The notes: generated from the letters alone by a model not told the origin. Shown: positions 9,263 through 19,526, counted from the first letter of the stretch. The stretch: DNA of 64,000 nucleotides from Candidatus Sericytochromatia bacterium (GCA_026004035.1 BPII01000007.1:55435-119434), one strand, 5' to 3'. Numbers and translations: made by a program.

Positions 9263-10432
9263 TCATTTTGGTGCTTTACTAGTATTGGGAGTAGGATTTT
9301 GTTTATTATTTCCTTTTTTAAAAGGATTATCTTCATCTAAATCAAAGTCTTTTTGAGGTTCATTTATCGGTAAATCCTTATCTTTATTATCATCATCAGG
9401 TATTATGAATTCAGCTTCAACAGGTTTTTCTATTTTATTTTTATTCTCTTTAGCAAAAGCTTCAAAATTTTCAGAATTAGCATAAAATATTGCTTTTTCA
9501 GCAGATAACCAATCTTCATTTTCTCTTTTTATCTTAACATTACCAAGTAAAGTAAAAGTTTGTTTATTATCATCATATATAAACTTATCACCAATTCCTT
9601 CTCTATATTTATCAGCGACAGTTTGAACTATTTTAACATTACCATTACCAATAGCATTGTTAGTTTTCTGATAAATAATTATTTTATCAGATTTAATATC
9701 TATTTTTTCTTTAACCAATCTTTCATTTTCTTTATCTTCTTTTGGATCTATAATTTTTTCTTCAACTAACCAATCACCTTTTATTTGAATTAAATTAGCA
9801 TTTTTGTCTAATGTAATAGTATCAGTGTTTTTATTTTTATCATTTTTTATTGTAATAATATCAGCTGTAGCTTTTTTTTCTTTTTGTAAAAAAATTGCAT
9901 TTCCTGTAAAAATTGCATCTCCGTTACTTGTCCAATATTCTACTTTATCAGATTTTATAACAGACCGGGATTTTTTAATTGAATATTCTATTTTTTGTCT
10001 ATTTGTAGCTTTTTCATCTCTTTTTAGTTTAGTGTTTTCTTCTCTATCAAATCTAACTTTATTTTCTAAATATACTTTTTTATCTCTATGATAAACTATC
10101 ATTTTATTAGCTGAGATATCAGTCTTTCTCTTATTTTCTTCTTTATCTAAATGAATAATTCTAACAAATTTATCTATATAAGTTATTTTTTCCTCTTCTT
10201 TATATAATGCTTCTGATGTGTATATTGTTACATTATCTTGAATTATTTTAACATGACCTTTTGCTAAAGCTGTTTTAGATTTTTTATCATACCTTAATTC
10301 ATCACAATATATTTTTAGTTTATTATCTTTTTTCTCTTCTTCTTTTATTACTTTATTTTGAGCATAAGTAGTATAAAAAAATGAATAATTTACAAAAAAT
10401 ATTGATATTATTATTAATAATATTTTTTTCAT
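9263..10432 (-). CDS. OstA/LptA-like periplasmic LPS-transport protein
   Basis: 389 residues with a signal peptide (MKKILLIIISIFF... cleaved near YAQ, ~25). The mature part is a run of short beta units of the OstA (LptA/LptD-N) type, e.g. ELRYDKKSKTALAKGHVKI, repeated about five times to residue ~340 with charged linkers. A low-complexity D/E/N/P-rich tail follows. OstA domains form the beta-jellyroll bridge carrying lipopolysaccharide to the outer membrane. The presence of this gene argues for a two-membrane envelope. It is roughly twice the size of E. coli LptA, as in cyanobacterial multi-repeat OstA proteins. Confidence 0.75.
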   Translation of the reverse strand: MKKILLIIISIFFVNYSFFYTTYAQNKVIKEEEKKDNKLKIYCDELRYDKKSKTALAKGHVKIIQDNVTIYTSEALYKEEEKITYIDKFVRIIHLDKEENKRKTDISANKMIVYHRDKKVYLENKVRFDREENTKLKRDEKATNRQKIEYSIKKSRSVIKSDKVEYWTSNGDAIFTGNAIFLQKEKKATADIITIKNDKNKNTDTITLDKNANLIQIKGDWLVEEKIIDPKEDKENERLVKEKIDIKSDKIIIYQKTNNAIGNGNVKIVQTVADKYREGIGDKFIYDDNKQTFTLLGNVKIKRENEDWLSAEKAIFYANSENFEAFAKENKNKIEKPVEAEFIIPDDDNKDKDLPINEPQKDFDLDEDNPFKKGNNKQNPTPNTSKAPK

Positions 10433-10451
10433 TTAAAATAAAACATAAATT

Positions 10452-11645
10452 TTAATTTGATTTAGATAACCAATTATAGGCTAAATAAGACAAAGAAGCT
10501 ACACCTATTGGTATAGCATTTTCATCTATGTCAAAATATGGACTATGTAAAGGAGCAGTAATACCTTTTTCTACATTTCTAACACCTAATCTTAGAAAAG
10601 TTCCAGGGACTTTTAATAAATATTCTCCAAAATCTTCACCACCCATACTAGGGTATTCAAGTTCAATTATATTTTCTTTTCCGAGTAAATCTTTTAAAGT
10701 ATTAATTGAAAATTCTGTTGTTTCATTATTATTTACAACAGGAGCTGTTCCATAACTATAATCAAAACTATAAGAACCACCATAAGAAGAAGTTATGCCT
10801 GAAAGTACATTTTCAATCCATATAGGAATTTGTTCTCTTAAATTTATACTTAAAGTTCTTACAGTTCCCGAAAGTTCTACTTCATCAGGTATAACATTTT
10901 CAGCATTACCACCTTTTATTTTACCTATAGTTATTACAGCAGGATGCAAAGGATCTACTTTTCTACTTACAATATGATGTAGAGAATTTATTACTTGTGC
11001 TGCTATTAATACAGTATCAACACCCATATGTGGTCTTGATGCATGACAACCTTTACCTTTTATTTTAATATGAAAAATATCAGCTGAAGCCATTAATTGT
11101 CCTTTACGAGTTCCTATTTTACCACAATCTATTTCAGGAAAAACATGTAACCCAAATATTGCTGAAACATTATTTAATACACCTTCTTCAACTAATTTTT
11201 TAGCTCCTTCTTTATCAGTTCTTTCTTCAGATGGTTGAAATATAAGTTTAACATTTCCAGGTATTTCATCTTTAATTTCACTTAATAATTTTGCCACACC
11301 TAATAAAATAGCTGTATGAACATCATGACCACAAGCATGCATAACTCCATCTATTTTTGAACAATAAGTTTTTTCTGTTTTTTCTTTTATTGGTAATGCA
11401 TCCATATCAGCTCTAAGTGCAACTGTAAAATCAGACTTACCTTGTATAGTAGCTACCAAACCACAAGTTTTACCAATATTTTTTTCTATATTGTCTATAC
11501 CAAAACTTTTTAGTTTATCTATAACAAATCTTGATGTATTATATTCTTCACCACTTAATTCAGGGTTTTGATGTAAATAATTTCTCCACTCTATAACTTC
11601 ATCTTTTATTTTATTTGATAAATACAATATTTTATCTCTAATCAT
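10452..11645 (-). CDS. M20-family amidohydrolase (N-acyl-amino-acid / IAA-amino-acid hydrolase type)
   Basis: 397-residue metallopeptidase-fold amidohydrolase. Metal ligands appear in [11 protein letters not shown] (~107) and the E-E pair of QPSEER (~141). The lid/dimer domain spans ~185-300, and the C-terminal SMGGEDFG carries the final ligand. The cysteine of the HACGHD block is characteristic of the hippurate/IAA-amino-acid hydrolase branch. The substrate is probably an N-acylated amino acid and cannot be fixed from sequence; N-acetyl-diaminopimelate deacetylase is a possible alternative. It overlaps the end of ttcA by eight bases. Confidence 0.85.
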   Translation of the reverse strand: MIRDKILYLSNKIKDEVIEWRNYLHQNPELSGEEYNTSRFVIDKLKSFGIDNIEKNIGKTCGLVATIQGKSDFTVALRADMDALPIKEKTEKTYCSKIDGVMHACGHDVHTAILLGVAKLLSEIKDEIPGNVKLIFQPSEERTDKEGAKKLVEEGVLNNVSAIFGLHVFPEIDCGKIGTRKGQLMASADIFHIKIKGKGCHASRPHMGVDTVLIAAQVINSLHHIVSRKVDPLHPAVITIGKIKGGNAENVIPDEVELSGTVRTLSINLREQIPIWIENVLSGITSSYGGSYSFDYSYGTAPVVNNNETTEFSINTLKDLLGKENIIELEYPSMGGEDFGEYLLKVPGTFLRLGVRNVEKGITAPLHSPYFDIDENAIPIGVASLSYLAYNWLSKSN

Positions 11646-12511
11646 AAACTAATTCTTTATTTAAAATTTTATCTTTAGAATCTAATATATTTATAAAATC
11701 TATTCCATCAGTAACTTCTAAATCTTCAGTATTTCTTTTTAGCAAATCAAAATTATATAATTCTCTATCTAAAAGATGAGAAGCAGAAACTCTTTGTAAA
11801 GAATTAAAAATATTATCTAATCTTCCAGGATAATTTTTTTCCCAATTTTTAAGAATATCTTTTATAACCTTTCTTTGCAAATTTTCTTGAGAACCACACA
11901 AATTACAAGGGATTATAGGAAACTTTTTAATTTTAGCATATTCTGTTAAATCATCTTCATAGCAATAAGATAATGGTCTTATTACAATATTTTTACCATC
12001 ATTACTTCTTAATTTAGGTGCCATTGCTTTCAATCTTCCTGAAAAAAACATATTTAAAAATAAAGTTTCTATAATATCATTTCTATGATGTCCTAAAGCT
12101 ATTTTTGTAGCTCCTAATTCATTAGCTGTTGAGTATAATATGCCTCTTCTAAGTCTTGAACAAAGACTACACATTGTTTTTCCTTCAGGTATTTTTTCTT
12201 TTACTATGCTATATGTATCTTTTTCTACTATCTTAAAATCAATTCCTAAACTTTTTAAATAATTAGGTAAAATATCCTGAGGAAAACCTGGTTGTTTTTG
12301 GTCTAAATTTACAGCTACTATTTCAAATTTAATTGGTGATGTTTTTTGAAAATGTAATAATAAATCAAGCATGCAATAACTATCTTTTCCACCAGATAAG
12401 CAAACCATTATTTTATCATTAGGAGCTATCATTTTATAATCATTTATTGCTTTTCCTACTTGATGTCTTAATCTTTTGAATAGTTTGTTTTTTTTCGTAA
12501 TCTTTATTCAT
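11638..12511 (-). CDS. ttcA: tRNA 2-thiocytidine biosynthesis protein TtcA (frameshift near start)
   Basis: TtcA thiolates cytidine-32 of certain tRNAs using ATP and an Fe-S cluster. The PP-loop SGGKDS, the CSLCSR pair and the later CNLCG pair are all visible, with [11 protein letters not shown] between them. The intact frame starts only at the internal ATG at 12432. Removing one A from the A8 run at 12488-12495 extends it upstream as [20 protein letters not shown], matching the normal TtcA N-terminus, so the true start is the ATG at 12511. The downstream amidohydrolase overlaps its end. Confidence 0.88.
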
Positions 12512-12526
12512 ATCTATATTTGATTT

Positions 12527-13249
12527 CTAATAATTTAATAATTCATCTTTATTTATTATAGTTATTTGTTGATGACTAATAGATATTACACCTTCATCTT
12601 GTAATTTATTTAATGCTCTAGTAACAGTTTCTCTAGAAGAACCAACAATATTAGCTAACTCTTGATGTGTTATTTTTAAATAATTAATGCTATCTTTATC
12701 CATACCTTTATATGCTTCTTGTTCTATTTTTAAAAGATTATATATTGCACTTGCAACTCTACCATGAACATCTTTAAATGCTAAATCTTGAACTTGTTCA
12801 TTTATTTGTCTTATTCTTCTTGTTAAGTCTTTCATTATTCTTAATGCAATTGAAGGATTTTCTATTATCAATCGTTCAAAATCTTTTCTGTTTATTGATA
12901 ATAAAATTACTCCATTATCCATTGCTTCAGCTGTTGCAGATCTTGGTAAATCATCAAAAATTGACATTTCACCAAAAAAATCACCTGATTTTAATATTGT
13001 AAGAGTTTTTTCTCTACCATCTAAATAAATTTTAGAAATTTTAATTCTACCATTTTTTATTATATATAGAGCATCTCCATAATCACCTTCATGAAAAACG
13101 ATATTTTTTTTAGAATAATGCTTTTCATATGTAATAGTAGCTATTTTAAATAAATTATTTTCATCAACCCCAGAAAAAATTGGAACCCTTCTAAGAAAAA
13201 GAGCTCTCGATTCTAAATCGAACTTTTTGTTATAAGAAGTTGATACCAT
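12527..13249 (-). CDS. Crp/Fnr-family transcription regulator
   Basis: 240 residues. An N-terminal cyclic-nucleotide-binding beta-roll (~18-135) carries GDALYIIKNGRIKIS, GDFFGEMSIFDDLPRSATA and a dimerisation helix. The winged-helix domain (~160-235) has the recognition helix in VGSSRETVTRALNKL. The phosphate-binding-cassette-like GEMSIFDDLPRSATAEA resembles cAMP-binding members. There are no N-terminal cysteines, so it is unlikely to be an Fe-S FNR. It sits just upstream of ttcA but has its own leader; the gap behind it holds a mobile element. Targets cannot be assigned. Confidence 0.9.
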   Translation of the reverse strand: MVSTSYNKKFDLESRALFLRRVPIFSGVDENNLFKIATITYEKHYSKKNIVFHEGDYGDALYIIKNGRIKISKIYLDGREKTLTILKSGDFFGEMSIFDDLPRSATAEAMDNGVILLSINRKDFERLIIENPSIALRIMKDLTRRIRQINEQVQDLAFKDVHGRVASAIYNLLKIEQEAYKGMDKDSINYLKITHQELANIVGSSRETVTRALNKLQDEGVISISHQQITIINKDELLNY

Positions 13250-13332
13250 AATTTATATAAATTTTAAAATAATGACTTTAAAATTTTACTTTATTTTAAT
13301 AAATTTAACAAGTTATACATTTTTAACAACCA

Positions 13333-13627
13333 CTAGCAAGAAGTCATTAACTTCTATAAGTTGAGGATAAATTGCTATTTTTCTCTTGGTTTCCTCTTGA
13401 TAATAGGGTTGTTGCATTCTAGTAATTATTTTTTTATATAAATACAATATACACTATAATCCTTAATGAAAAAGGAGAGAATTGTCTTAAATCTTGTGTA
13501 TGAAAATCCCAAAAACATTTTATAGATTGATTTTAAATATGTATAAACACAACTTTCTTGATAAATCTTGAAAAAAATAGCAATCCATCCCCCACTTTTA
13601 CTTTGTAAGTGGGAGACTTCTTGCTAG
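13333..13627. mobile_element. 295-bp non-coding inverted-repeat element with subterminal hairpins (IS200/IS605- or MITE-like)
   Basis: A perfect 13-base inverted repeat bounds it: CTAGCAAGAAGTC at 13333-13345 and its complement at 13615-13627. Inside each end lies a hairpin: AACTT-CTAT-AAGTT at 13349-13362 and CCCACTT...AAGTGGG at 13591-13613. Further in, both ends share ATTGCTATTTTT. The two hairpins occupy the same place in the repeat but differ in sequence. No transposase is encoded. Subterminal hairpins are typical of IS200/IS605 ends and of the guide-RNA region downstream of TnpB, but perfect terminal repeats are not, so the family is open. It fills almost all of the 13250-13633 gap. Confidence 0.6.
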
Positions 13628-13633
13628 GTAGTA

Positions 13634-14815
13634 TTAAAAACTTATTTTCTCTTTTATACCTTCTTTTTTTAATATCAATTGATTAACTTTTTGAAAATCA
13701 ATTTTATTTTTATATTTTGAAATAATATCTTCTATTTTATCTTTGTAATTATAGTTTTCTATACTACTTTTATAAACTTCTAAAAATATATTGTTATCTT
13801 CAATATATAATTTTATTGGTTCATTAATTACAATAAATTTTTCATTAATATTTATGTTATTAAACAAATCTAAAGCATCATTACAATTCAATTTTATAGT
13901 TTTATTAATTTTAGAAAAACTTTCACTATTGAGACCATTAGTGCAATGAATACCATTTCCTAACCAATCTAAACCTATCCAGTAAGCACCAAGTTTTGAT
14001 GATAATTTATTTTTGTTTTGAATAATTATTTTATTTAATATAGTACTATCTAACCCTTTATCAGGATTTTTTATTTTATATGTAATTTTATATTCTTTGT
14101 ATAGTTCAAAATTATCGTGATAAGATAATAAATTATAAGATTTAAACTTTTTGTTTCTTACCAAATATAATTTTCTTTCAGGAGAATTTAATATAAGTCC
14201 ATTAAAATTTGTGTTTAATTCGTAATATTTATCTACTAAAACTTTTTGATTAGAAAATAATGTTTTTATATTTTTATTTAAAAACAAGATATCAGAGAAA
14301 TTTTTATTATACTTTTGAGATATAGAGTATAAACTTTCTCCTTTTTGGCTTATATGGTATATTTCTTTTTTTATAATAGGATTTATTGTTATTATAGTAT
14401 TTTCTGATTTTGTTTTTTTAGTATTCTCTAATAATAATCTTGTTCCTATTACAAGTAAATAAGGATTTTTTATATTATTATCAGCAATTATTTTATCAGG
14501 ATTTAGAGAAAATTTTTTTGCTATTTTATAAACATCTTCATTAGGCTTTACTTCATAAAATACTTTTTCTTTATAAGGAAGAGTTTTAAAACCTTTTATT
14601 TTTACTTCAGTATTTTTTTTTATATAATTACTTTTAAAAAAATTTTCTGACAATATAATATGATAATCAATATCAAATTTCTCAGCTATTTTAAATATAC
14701 TTTCATCTTTCTGAGTTATATATATAACTACATCATCTTTTTGAGAAAAAGAATTTTTACTTATTAAAAGTATAAAAATAATAATTATTAAACTATAATT
14801 TTTTAAATATTTCAT
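13634..14815 (-). CDS. LysM protein with divergent L,D-transpeptidase (YkuD) domain
   Basis: A signal peptide or anchor (MKYLKNYSLIIIIFILLISKN) precedes three degenerate LysM units (about residues 28-75, 85-130, 150-195), e.g. YEVKPNEDVYKIAKKFSLN. A C-terminal domain of ~190 residues follows. It keeps the YkuD layout: GAYWIGLDWLGNGIHCTN, with the conserved His, then about 20 residues later LNCNDALDLF, where the Cys aligns with the catalytic S-x-G-C-x-R/N. The arginine/glycine context is changed, so activity is uncertain. A role in cross-linking or binding peptidoglycan is inferred. I prefer the third Met (14815) as start. The 5' end overlaps the meaB-type gene. Confidence 0.6.
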   Translation of the reverse strand: MKYLKNYSLIIIIFILLISKNSFSQKDDVVIYITQKDESIFKIAEKFDIDYHIILSENFFKSNYIKKNTEVKIKGFKTLPYKEKVFYEVKPNEDVYKIAKKFSLNPDKIIADNNIKNPYLLVIGTRLLLENTKKTKSENTIITINPIIKKEIYHISQKGESLYSISQKYNKNFSDILFLNKNIKTLFSNQKVLVDKYYELNTNFNGLILNSPERKLYLVRNKKFKSYNLLSYHDNFELYKEYKITYKIKNPDKGLDSTILNKIIIQNKNKLSSKLGAYWIGLDWLGNGIHCTNGLNSESFSKINKTIKLNCNDALDLFNNININEKFIVINEPIKLYIEDNNIFLEVYKSSIENYNYKDKIEDIISKYKNKIDFQKVNQLILKKEGIKEKISF

Positions 14816-15731
14816 CAACTGCATCATAAGTAGTTTTTTTATTTAAAACTGCATCTTTTATTATATTACTTATTTCTTCATCTTTTAATTTATTTTCTAA
14901 ATATTTTCTTATTTTATTTTCTAATAGTAAGATAATTTCATTTTCCGATTGAATATATTTTCTTTTTTCTATTTCATTAGATTTAAACAAGTAATTTTTA
15001 TGTTCATTTATTTTTAAAAAGAGTTCTTCTATACCTTCATTTTTAAAAGTAGAAGTCATTATAACTGGAGTCTTCCAACCAGATTTATTACTTTCATGGA
15101 CTAATGTTTCTATATTTATTTTTGTTCTGTTAGCACCTGGTAAATCAGATTTATTTATTACAAAAATATCTGCAATTTCCATTATACCTGCTTTTATAGC
15201 TTGTATATCATCACCTGATTCAGGATTAAGAACTAAAACAATTGTATCAGCTGTTTTTATTATTTCTACTTCAGTTTGTCCTGTTCCTACGGTTTCAACT
15301 ATTACAATATCAAATCCAAAAGCAGAAAGTATTTTACATGCTTTTAATGTTGATAATGCTAAACCGCCTGATTGTCCTCTATTAGCCATACTTCTTATAA
15401 ATACTTTTTTATCAGTAGAATGTTTAATCATTCTTATTCTATCACCTAATATTGCACCACCTGTAAAAGGACTTGAAGGATCTATAGCTATTATTCCAAC
15501 AGATAAATTATTTTCTCTTATTTTTGTAATTAAAGAATCAATCAAGGAGCTTTTACCAGCACCGGGAGAACCTGTAAAACCTATGATATGAGAAGTATTT
15601 TCTATTTTTAATTTTTCAAATATATTTTTAGAATATTCATAATTATTTTCTACCAAAGTAAGTATTTTTGCTAATGCTCTTATATTACCTTGTTTAAATT
15701 TTTCTATTAAACTATCCAAATCAAACTTCAC
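14793..15731 (-). CDS. meaB: MeaB/ArgK-type P-loop GTPase
   Basis: 312 residues. The Walker A GFTGSPGAGKSS (~52), the DPSSPFTGGAILGDRIRM block (~85), ETVGTGQTEVE (~147, switch region) and base-specifying NKSD (~195) are all present. These are diagnostic of the MeaB/ArgK family. These GTPases chaperone B12-dependent acyl-CoA mutases. The neighbours are a small helical gene and a thiolase, consistent with short-chain acyl-CoA metabolism, but no mutase is within the window. The C-terminal dimerisation region is present. Confidence 0.88.
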   Translation of the reverse strand: MKFDLDSLIEKFKQGNIRALAKILTLVENNYEYSKNIFEKLKIENTSHIIGFTGSPGAGKSSLIDSLITKIRENNLSVGIIAIDPSSPFTGGAILGDRIRMIKHSTDKKVFIRSMANRGQSGGLALSTLKACKILSAFGFDIVIVETVGTGQTEVEIIKTADTIVLVLNPESGDDIQAIKAGIMEIADIFVINKSDLPGANRTKINIETLVHESNKSGWKTPVIMTSTFKNEGIEELFLKINEHKNYLFKSNEIEKRKYIQSENEIILLLENKIRKYLENKLKDEEISNIIKDAVLNKKTTYDAVDEIFKKL

Positions 15732-15742
15732 AATTATTTTAC

Positions 15743-15982
15743 CTAGAGAGCAAGAAATTTTTGTTTAAATTCTAATTGCTTTTCTTTACTTAATTTTGAT
15801 AAAGCTTTTGGGATACCTTCTTCAATCAATATATTAATTGCATCATCTTTTGATTTTATATAATTTTTGGAATAAACTGAACTAAAAAAATCTACTATAT
15901 CTAATAATTCATCATCTGAAAATGTTTTTATTCTTTCATTATAAAGATTAATTAAAGATTCTTTATCTAATTTTTTACTCAT
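15743..15982 (-). CDS. Small helical protein, unknown function
   Basis: 79 residues, highly charged and predicted all-helical (MSKKLDKESLINLYNERIK...), with no signal peptide. It fits closely between thiolase (10 bases) and meaB (11 bases), so it is almost certainly part of the same transcript. I recognise no family. Confidence 0.6.
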   Translation of the reverse strand: MSKKLDKESLINLYNERIKTFSDDELLDIVDFFSSVYSKNYIKSKDDAINILIEEGIPKALSKLSKEKQLEFKQKFLAL

Positions 15983-15992
15983 ACAATTTAAC

Positions 15993-17176
15993 CTATTGTA
16001 AATTTTCAGCTATTAAAGCTACAGCTTCACCACCACCTATACATAAAGTAGCTAATCCATACTTTTTATTTTTTAATCTTAAAGCATACAATAATGTTGT
16101 TAGTATTCTAGCACCACTTGCACCTATAGGATGACCTAAAGAAACAGCACCACCATGAATATTTACTTTATCTATATCTAAACTCAACTCTTTTATAGCT
16201 GCCATAGTTACAGCTGAAAATGCTTCATTTATTTCAAATAAATCAATATCATCTATTTTTAAATTAGCTTTTTCACAAACTTTTTGTATTGCATAAACAG
16301 GTGCTGTTGTAAACCATTGTGGATCTTGTGCATGTGTTGAATATGCTAATACTTTAGCCATAGGTTTTAAATTTAACTCACTTACTTTTTTAGAAGAAGC
16401 TAATAACAAAGCTGAAGCACCATCATTTATTGATGATGCATTAGCTGCTGTTATTGTTCCTTCTTTTTCAAAAGCAGGTTTTAATGTTGGTATTTTATCA
16501 AGTTTAGCTTTAAATGGTTCTTCATCTTTTTCAAAAAACAAAACTTCACCTCTTTTTTGAGGTATTTCTACTTTTACAATTTCATCATTAAAATAACCTT
16601 TTTCTATTGCATCTAATGCTCTTTTATAACTTCTTATTGCGTATTCATCTTGTTCTTCTCTTGTAAAATTATACTTTTTAACACAAATTTCAGCAGCATT
16701 TCCCATATGAAAATTATAGTAAGGATCCCAAAGTCCATCTTTTATCATTGAATCTACAACTTGAAAATTTCCCATCTTATATCCATTTCTAGAGTTTTCT
16801 AATAAATGTGGTGCTAATGACATATTTTCCATTCCACCAAGCTATAACAATATTTGAATTACCTAGCTTTATAGAATCACAAGCTAACATTACAGCTTTT
16901 AGTCCTGAACCACATACTTTATTAATAGTCATACAAGGAGTACTTTTTGAAAGCCCAGCATATATGGCTGCTTGTCTTGCTGGTGCTTGACCTTCACCGG
17001 CAGTGAGAACATTACCCATTATTACTTCATCTACTATTTCATTCGAAATATTTACATCCTCTAAAACAGATTTTATTGTTAAACTTCCTAATTTAGTCGC
17101 AGGTATTGAAGATAAACTACCATTAAAACTTCCTATTGGTGTTCTTTTAGCACTTACAATAAAAAACTTCTTCCAT
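15993..17176 (-). CDS. Acetyl-CoA acetyltransferase (thiolase), two frameshifts
   Basis: Thiolases condense two acetyl-CoA to acetoacetyl-CoA or cleave 3-ketoacyl-CoA. The start ATG at 17176 has AAGGAG upstream. The reading MEEV-FIVSAKRTPIGSF needs one T removed from a T6 run near 17161. The nucleophile Cys lies in KVCGSGLKAV. A second one-base shift near 16840 separates NIVIA from GGMENMS. The C-terminal part is intact: NEAFSAV, HGGAVSLGHPIGASGAR and CIGGGEA carry the His and Cys of the active site. Corrected length is ~393, standard for the family. Biosynthetic versus degradative role is not decidable from sequence. Confidence 0.88.
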
Positions 17177-17280
17177 AAAATTCTCCTTTGAAATTTAATA
17201 GTATATTTTATCTTTTTTCTTATTAAATGTAAAATATTTTGAGAAATTTTTAAAAATATAAAAAAATAGAATTTTAATAA

Positions 17281-17297
17281 AAATTTTTTCGTATAAT
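17281..17297 (+). promoter_or_regulatory. Sigma-70-type promoter of the Big2/LRR lipoprotein gene
   Basis: The sequence AAATTTTTTCGTATAAT, ending in a consensus TATAAT -10 box (17292-17297), is 17-base identical to the one at 18681-18697 before the next lipoprotein. Both lie 45-55 bases ahead of a start codon. No good -35 match is visible, which suggests an extended or activator-dependent promoter. Confidence 0.6.
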
Positions 17298-17347
17298 GTA
17301 ATATAGATAATAATAACTTTTTAACAAAAAATCAAGGGGGTAAAAAA

Positions 17348-18624
17348 ATGTTAAAAAGTCATTCTAAATTAATTTTACTACTATTAGCTACGTTACCTAT
17401 AAATTCTTGCTTAATTTCTGGTACTTTTGACGATATATTACCTAATAATGTTTTGGAAGATTCTGATGTATTAATAGATGGTAAAACTCTAAGACAACAA
17501 ATAAATTTAAAAGTAAATAGGATTGAACTAGAAGAAAATCAAGAAGTTGATTTTACTAACTATATAGATTTAAGTAAATCAATTTTTAAAACCGGAAGAA
17601 TTAGTTTGGTCATCAAAAAATAGTGATGTTGCATCAATAGACAAAACAAGTGGAAAATTAAAAACAATAAAAGAAGGAACAACTATAATAACAGTTTCTT
17701 TAAAAAGTAATTCTGATATTTTTGCAATAATAGAACTTAAAGTAGTTAAAAAAAGAACTGTTGTTTTTATGAAGATAAATCCTTCAAATTTTATGCTAGC
17801 AGTAGGACAATCAAAACAATTATCAGCAGAAGTTAATCTTCAAGATGGTCAGATAAATAGTAATGTTTCTTGGGCTTCTTCTGATAATACAATAGCTTCA
17901 ATAGATAGTAATGGTAAAAGTAACAGCTTTAAAAGAAGGTAAAGTAACAATAACAGCAACATATAATCTTGATAATACATATAAAGCTATAGCAATACTA
18001 GAAGTTGTAAGTGACCCTAGTAAAGTAGTTGAATTATCACAACCGACTTCAACTCCTATTGTATTCACTCCTAGCTCAACTCCAATACCACCATTGGCTA
18101 CTTCTACAGATTCTATACCAAATCTTGAAGCAACATCAACACCTAAATCTATACCTATTACAGAAGTTTTTGATTTCTTTTATGACAATAATAATAAAGG
18201 ATACATAATAAAAGAATATAAAGGAAAATCAGATATAGTTAATATACCTGAGATATTTAATGGTGATAAAGTTATAGGTATAGATAGTTTTGCTTTTTAT
18301 AATAAAGGGATTACAAATGTAACAATACCTAAATCTATTATTATTATTGGTAATAATGCTTTTTCAAATAATCAATTAACAAGTCTAACAATACCTGATT
18401 CTGTTACTAGTATTGGCTGGTATGCTTTTTCAGACAATCCATTGACTGAAGTTACTTTTTTAAGTAAAAATAATAAAATTATTTCTGCTGATTATTGTCA
18501 AAATTGTTATTCTCCATATATATTTGGTTATACCACTACATTAAGAACAATAAAAGGATATAGTGGATACTGGGCGGAACAATTTGCAATATATAATGGC
18601 ATTATGTTTGTTGCTTTAGATTAG
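17348..18624 (+). CDS. Lipoprotein with Big2 Ig-like domains and BspA-like leucine-rich repeats (frameshifted)
   Basis: Start at 17348 after AAGGGGG. The signal peptide ends in PINSC. Two bacterial Ig-like group-2 (Big2) units follow, recognisable by VWSSKNSDVASIDKTSGKL and WASSDNTIASID...GKVTALKEGKVTITA. A Ser/Thr/Pro linker (~residues 225-265) comes next, then LRR_5 (BspA) repeats such as VTIPKSIIIIGNNAFSNN and LTIPDSVTSIGWYAFSDN. Two single-base shifts break the frame: a missing T near 17585 and an extra A in GGTAAAAG near 17912. Corrected length is ~424. Such proteins are surface adhesins or ligand-binding scaffolds; the ligand is unknown. Confidence 0.75.
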
Positions 18625-18680
18625 TTATAGAAAAAAATATGATTATGTTAAATAATTTTGAAAAAAATGGAACTTTTAAA

Positions 18681-18697
18681 AAATTTTTTCGTATAAT
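18681..18697 (+). promoter_or_regulatory. Promoter before the second Big2 lipoprotein
   Basis: The same 17 bases, AAATTTTTTCGTATAAT, as upstream of the previous lipoprotein, with the TATAAT box at 18692-18697 and the ATG 42 bases downstream. This suggests co-expression of the two adjacent surface genes from duplicated promoters. Confidence 0.6.
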
Positions 18698-18738
18698 AAG
18701 TTAGGTATTTTGTTATTCTTATTAAGAGGGTATAAATT

Positions 18739-19429
18739 ATGTTAAAAAAGATTATTATAGGCAGTCTTCTTTTATCTTTAAATGCTTGTGTATTTACAGC
18801 TACAGGAAGCATAACTCCAGTAAATAAAAACGATCAACAAGGTAGTTCAAATTCAACAACAAATTCTGAAACAAATTCTAATGAACAAAGTAAATTGAAA
18901 GATATTCCAGTAAAAGAAGTTCAAGCTATACCTGATCAATTAGTAATGGTAGAAGGAAATAAATTAAAAGGAAGTGCAAGTGTTATATATACTGATAACT
19001 CAAGAAATTCTGATATAGTTTGGTCATCATCAGACAATACAATAGCATCTGTAAATCCAACAACAGGTGAAATATCAGCATTAAAAGCTGGAGTTGTTAC
19101 AATAATAGCTACAGCACAAAGGGATACTTCAAAAAAAAGCTTCAATAACTGTAACAGTAAAACCAGCTGATGTTGTTGATGCATTGACAAAAATAGAACC
19201 AAAAGAAGCTACTATAAAAGTAGGTGAAACAATAAGATTTAATGCTTCAGTTCAAATGTCAGATGGTAGCACATCTCCAAATGTTATATGGACTAGTGAT
19301 AATCAATCTGTAGCTACTGTATCAAATGGTTTAGTTACAGGTGTAGGCGAGGGAACAACAACAATAACTGCTACTGCTCAAGGGGACTCTACTAAAAAAG
19401 TTTCTGCTAAAGTTACAGTTACAAAATAA
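18739..19429 (+). CDS. Lipoprotein with two Big2 Ig-like domains (frameshifted)
   Basis: The signal peptide has lipobox LNAC (~16). After a Ser/Asn/Gln-rich linker, two tandem Big2 units occur: IVWSSSDNTIASVNPTTGEI and VIWTSDNQSVATVSNGLVTG, each closing with T-I-T/I-A-T-A-Q. One extra A in the A8 run at 19131-19138 stops the first frame; reading A7 continues as TSKKASITVTVKPAD into the second ORF, total ~230 residues. It is a paralogue of the preceding gene without the leucine-rich part. Probably surface exposed. Confidence 0.75.
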
Positions 19430-19468
19430 AAAAAATCCACTTTTTTAAAAGGAGTGGTAAACTAAAGA

Positions 19469-19502
19469 TTTGATATGGTATTTATATTTAAAGAATATCA
19501 AA
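19469..19502. terminator. Hairpin between convergent lipoprotein genes
   Basis: An eight-base stem TTTGATAT (19469-19476) pairs with ATATCAAA (19495-19502) around an 18-base AT loop. It lies between the stops of two convergent genes, so it may end both transcripts. The long loop and absence of a clean U-run make this tentative. Confidence 0.3.
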
Positions 19503-19526
19503 TATATTTAGATCAAGAAGTTTAAT

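Noticed and set aside
9560..10091. Two plus-strand ORFs rich in Phe/Ile/Leu
   Set aside because: Shadows of the lysine-rich OstA-like gene on the other strand.
16789..17019. Separate small thiolase-like gene
   Set aside because: It is the middle part of one frameshifted thiolase; motifs continue in order across the shifts.
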